A DNA stretch of 64,000 bases, from positions 94,365-158,364 of the forward strand of contig SJRY01000183.1 of assembly GCA_011319805.1 (NCBI GenBank), given 5' to 3'. The stretch's first letter is position 1; every line of letters starts with the position of its first letter. The position numbers and the translations under genes are program-made. The DNA comes from Macrocybe gigantea (Eukaryota > Basidiomycota > Agaricomycetes > Agaricales > Callistosporiaceae). Positions 60,703 to 64,000 of the stretch are shown in pieces. The notes beneath the pieces were generated by a model. That model had not been told where the DNA came from, made no database searches, and worked only from the letters and a program-made list of their open reading frames with translations.

Positions 60703-60825
60703 TGTTTAAGCAACCAACCATAAACGTTCTTATGTTTATAAATTATTAATAATTTTTATATAAACTAATTATATTCTAATTAAATTAATAATAATAACTC
60801 GTTGGTATAAATTTAATAAAAAAGA
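60703..60825 (+). promoter_or_regulatory. cox3-type leader, copy C
   Basis: Same blocks as copies A and B; one base differs in the conserved block (CCATAAACG for CCGTAAACG), and the pairing strands are unchanged. It precedes the broken ORF at 60845. Confidence 0.7.
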
Positions 60826-60844
60826 GAATAAAAAAATTACAAAA

Positions 60845-61847
60845 ATGGAATTTATGCTATTTTTTAAATATAATTATTTAATTATAAGTCTCTTCAAAGC
60901 AATAGTAGTTCAACTACTTATTATTTTACATGTATATTACCTTTTAGATGGCGATGGTGATTCTGACACTAAATTTTCAGAAGCTGGTTTATTTACTACA
61001 AAATTAAGATAAACAATTACATTAGGAATAGGTATATTAGGTTCATATTCTAGTTATATTACTATTAAAAATGAACCTTTTAACACAGAACAAAATAATA
61101 CTGACACTATACATGCTTCTTTAGATAAAATACATAAAAATGTAGAAACTAATTATATATTATTAAATGATAATATAAAAAATTTATATAAACTAAAAGA
61201 ATCTTTAGAAAATTCTAAAAATAAACTTCAAAACTCAACTAATAGTTCTCTCACTGTTGTTGAAAAATTAGAAGAAAATTTAAAAAATCATTTAAGTGTT
61301 TTAAATCAAGTAGGTGATATTAAAAAAATCCAGCTAAATTATCAGTTAATGATCTTGAAGAAAAAAAAAATAATTATTAATAAAACAAGGTTTAGAAGTA
61401 GATACATTGGAAAAGTTTTTAACAGAAAATCAGACTCCAACAATTCAAGATATTATAAACCAAAATTTATCTCAAGGATCTAATATAAAGACTGACTCTA
61501 ATTTATCTTCAGAATCTAATACCTCTACTGAATTAGATATTAATAAAAGTAGTACTTTATCTACATTATTAGAGAATTTTGAAAATTTAAATGGGATTAA
61601 AAAATTAGCTGTTTCTTTACTATTCTTAAAAATTACTTTACTCTCTTCTTTACTTTCTATAGTTTTTGTATTTTATGGAGATTATTTATTAACAAAATAT
61701 AATATTGAAAATAGATTCCCTAAATTAGGTAAAATAATTCAATTAAGAAAAAAATATACAAGATATTATTTAGTGTTAAGTAGTATAATAATAATAACTG
61801 TTATTTTTACTGAAATAGTGTTGTGTATCTCTATTTTATCTTTATAA
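60845..61847 (+). pseudogene. broken orf296-like membrane ORF behind leader copy C
   Basis: From ATG 60845 the frame gives a helix (LIISLFKAIVVQLLIILHVY), then a TAA at 61011, then a coiled-coil-like Lys/Glu/Asn-rich region. Further frame changes occur near A-runs at 61323 and 61361. The last part (61407-61847, 146 codons open) has two helices around GDYLLTKYNIENRFPKLGKI, matching orf296. The C-terminal piece might still be expressed, but as a whole the gene is disrupted. Confidence 0.72.
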
Positions 61848-63059
61848 TTTATTAATGTTTATATTAATTTCTTTGTAATTTATTACATTTATATTATGTA
61901 AATATAGTCAAGATATTTTTAGTGTTTATTTCTTTTTACTCTACTAATGATTAATACTATTTAATTAGTATATATTACTAAAAAGAAAGCTTATAATATT
62001 TTATAATTAAATAATTCTATTTAATTTATATTCTTCTTTATATTTTATTATTTAAAATGAAACATTAAATACTTTTCATTCTCCCTTAATAATATTATAT
62101 CAATGTTAATGTTTAGTAGTAGTTTATTTTTATTCATTTTAATTTATTTAATTATATATATTTTTAACCTATATTTTATCTTTAATAATATTTATTCTGT
62201 TCATTATTTTTTGTTTTATTCCCTATAATTCTTATAAAAATAATAGCCAATATTGCTTTTTCTCTAAAAAGGTTATCCTCAATGGATAATTTTCCATTTT
62301 ATTTCTTTTTTTCATTAAACTAATTTAATCTATTAAATTAAAATCTAATTTTTCATTAAACTAATTTAATCTATTAAATAAACATCTAATTTTTATAGAT
62401 GTCCTTTTTGAATATGTCTCATTATATAATGTCTTATTAATCCTTTTATAATTAATTATAATTATAATTATATGTGTTCTTGTATAATAAGTTACTGGAG
62501 ATGCAATAGCTACATTATTTTATATATCATTTGAATTAGTATGAAATTAGTTTCAAAAATAATTATTTGTTGTTAATAATATATTATTTATATAACTATT
62601 AAATAATAAAATGGACTTATTATCATTAATAATTATTATAGTTTTAATTAATTTTTATAAAAATTTTTTATAGATCTTCACTAGAAATATTTATAGTTTC
62701 TATTAATTTTATTATTATAATCAATATAACTGAGTTATAGTTTAAAAATAAAATTTATCCATTAGTTATCTCCTATAAACGATGGACATAATCACTAAAT
62801 CAATTTTACTAAATTCATCTAATAACTTAAATTTATACCCTAATGTAATAATGCTTTCATTTTTTCAGTTTAATATAGACCACTTAATTTAAGAATAGAT
62901 AGTTATATCTATTATATTTTAAGATTATACTGGTCTAACTTTGATACTTAAATCTAAAATTTAAATAAAAATGTTACTCTCAATTGTTAAATTAACTTTT
63001 AAATTTTGTGATATTATTTCAAGATAGATAGTACTAGATACTTAAAAAATTAAACTCTC
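61848..63059. other. AT-rich region before rnl
   Basis: No gene. A 36-base phrase (ATTTTTCATTAAACTAATTT and onward) is duplicated at about 62309-62390. T-rich sequence dominates. The rnl promoter and leader are presumably here but not identified. Confidence 0.45.
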
Positions 63060-64000
63060 ACAAATAAAAGTATCGATGGCAATATTGTTATAACATCAAA
63101 AATAAAAAAAGTATTTCAAAGGGGTTATTAAGGAAACTAATGCAAATTTATAAAAAGGAGGTCTTAAGACCAAAAGCTTCAAGAAATAAACATTATATTA
63201 TTTCTCAATATGAAAATAAAGCGATCCTAAGGAAAACCTTTATATTACACACTTCCTGAAGTAAAACATTTTATTAAGGAAAGGAAAGGAAATCAACCGA
63301 GACTCCGATAGTAATGGTGAGTGAAATCGGATTAGCCTAAATTTATATTATAAATTGAATAACTTAAACATTTTTAAAAAAATGTCTCTAAAAATAAGAT
63401 AACATAATTTAAATATGTAATAGTTAGCATTAAATTTAATTTAATTTCATTAAATGTAATGTTCTAAATAAGGTCATATACGATAAGTCCTGTAGATTTA
63501 AAATATAACCACAAATCTAAGTACGATGAGAATCAACTTGTCGGAATATAGGGGAACCATCCTCTAAGGCTAAGTATTATAAATTTAGCGATAGTGAAAA
63601 AGTACTGTAAAGGAAAAGTTTGAAAAGCGAGTGGTATACAAAAAGTGATTAATTAAATTATTTAATAGTTTAAATTAAGATTGGTGAAATAGATCATGAA
63701 TTAATAACTCTATAAGCAGTCGGAATTTTAAAAAAATAAAAAGAATGACGGCGTACCTTTTGCATAATGGGTGAATTGCTTGCCCAAAAGAATTGAGAAA
63801 TTCTTTAAAATACTGACTCATGACCTTAACAGGTCGGTATTGTTTATTGTCTAATCTGATAAATAATGCTAACGGTGGACTCCTAAGGATACAAATATCT
63901 ATGGAAATACCGTGGGAAGCTGTAAATCGTAGGAATAAGTAAAAAATATTTTACTAAATAAGTTTATTTTATGTATAAATTTATTCTTTTTATTAGCCCG
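63060..64000 (+). rRNA. rnl: large-subunit rRNA, 5' part, runs off the window
   Basis: Domain I is recognisable at about 63280-63330 (GGAAATCAACCGAGACTCCG, GTAATGGTGAGTGAAATCGG). Further LSU landmarks: TAGTGAAAAAGTACTGTAAA near 63591 and GCGTACCTTTTGCATAATGG near 63751. The 5' end is not sharply defined, so 63060 is an estimate. An intron appears to start at 63773, and the rest of the gene is outside the window. Confidence 0.85.
63773..64000 (+). mobile_element. start of a group I intron in rnl domain II
   Basis: LSU sequence CATAATGGGT is normally followed by CAGCGAGTTA; here it is followed by unrelated sequence with the group I strands GCTAACGGTGG (about 63869) and TACCGTGGGAAGC (about 63926), like cox1-i14. 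The preceding exon base is U. The intron is incomplete at the window end. Confidence 0.65.

Overview
This window is part of a fungal mitochondrial genome. It is extremely AT-rich, every recognisable gene is on the + strand, the respiratory genes are typical (cob, cox1-3, atp6, atp8, atp9, nad2, nad3, nad4L, nad5), tRNA genes are scattered between them, and cob and cox1 are filled with self-splicing introns. The nad2-nad3 and nad4L-nad5 pairs, a free-standing rps3, the atp9 sequence and a tRNA-Trp with anticodon CCA suggest a basidiomycete (Agaricomycotina-like). An ascomycete is not excluded. nad1, nad4, nad6, rns and the tRNAs for Ile(GAU), Glu and Ser(GCU) are not seen and should lie outside the window.

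Layout: a tRNA 3' end (1-26); cob with two group I introns (1686-5250); cox2, atp9, four tRNAs (7325-10076); nad2-nad3 and nad4L-nad5 (10406-15401); four tRNAs, atp6 and rps3 (16042-19953); a tRNA-rich stretch with 14 tRNAs and a 54-codon atp8 (20383-25790); cox1 in 16 exons and 15 introns (26498-53422, about 27 kb for a 527-residue protein); then cox3 (55402-56205) flanked by a repeat-rich block of unassigned membrane-protein ORFs (53870-61850); finally the 5' part of rnl with the start of an intron (about 63060-64000).

Two cox1 introns are group II (reverse transcriptase with HNH) and thirteen are group I, carrying LAGLIDADG or GIY-YIG homing-endonuclease ORFs. Exon boundaries were set by joining conserved Cox1 and Cob sequence with the group I rule (exon ends in U, intron ends in G) or the group II rule (GTGYG-like start, AY end); all exons join in frame. 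Intron ORFs use TGA as tryptophan at conserved positions, while no core gene contains TGA.

The most unusual content is a family of membrane-protein ORFs of unknown function (orf288, orf310, orf351, orf296, orf353 and decayed copies). Three sit inside cox1 introns, and each of those three introns has a homing endonuclease that is broken or has lost its catalytic acids. One carries a copy of the atp8 5' leader, and two others follow copies of the cox3 5' leader. A second striking feature is that nad2 and rps3 are both interrupted so that only a -1 shift restores the protein, in each case exactly at an A-AAA-AAR heptamer; this could be programmed frameshifting or a missing base in a homopolymer.
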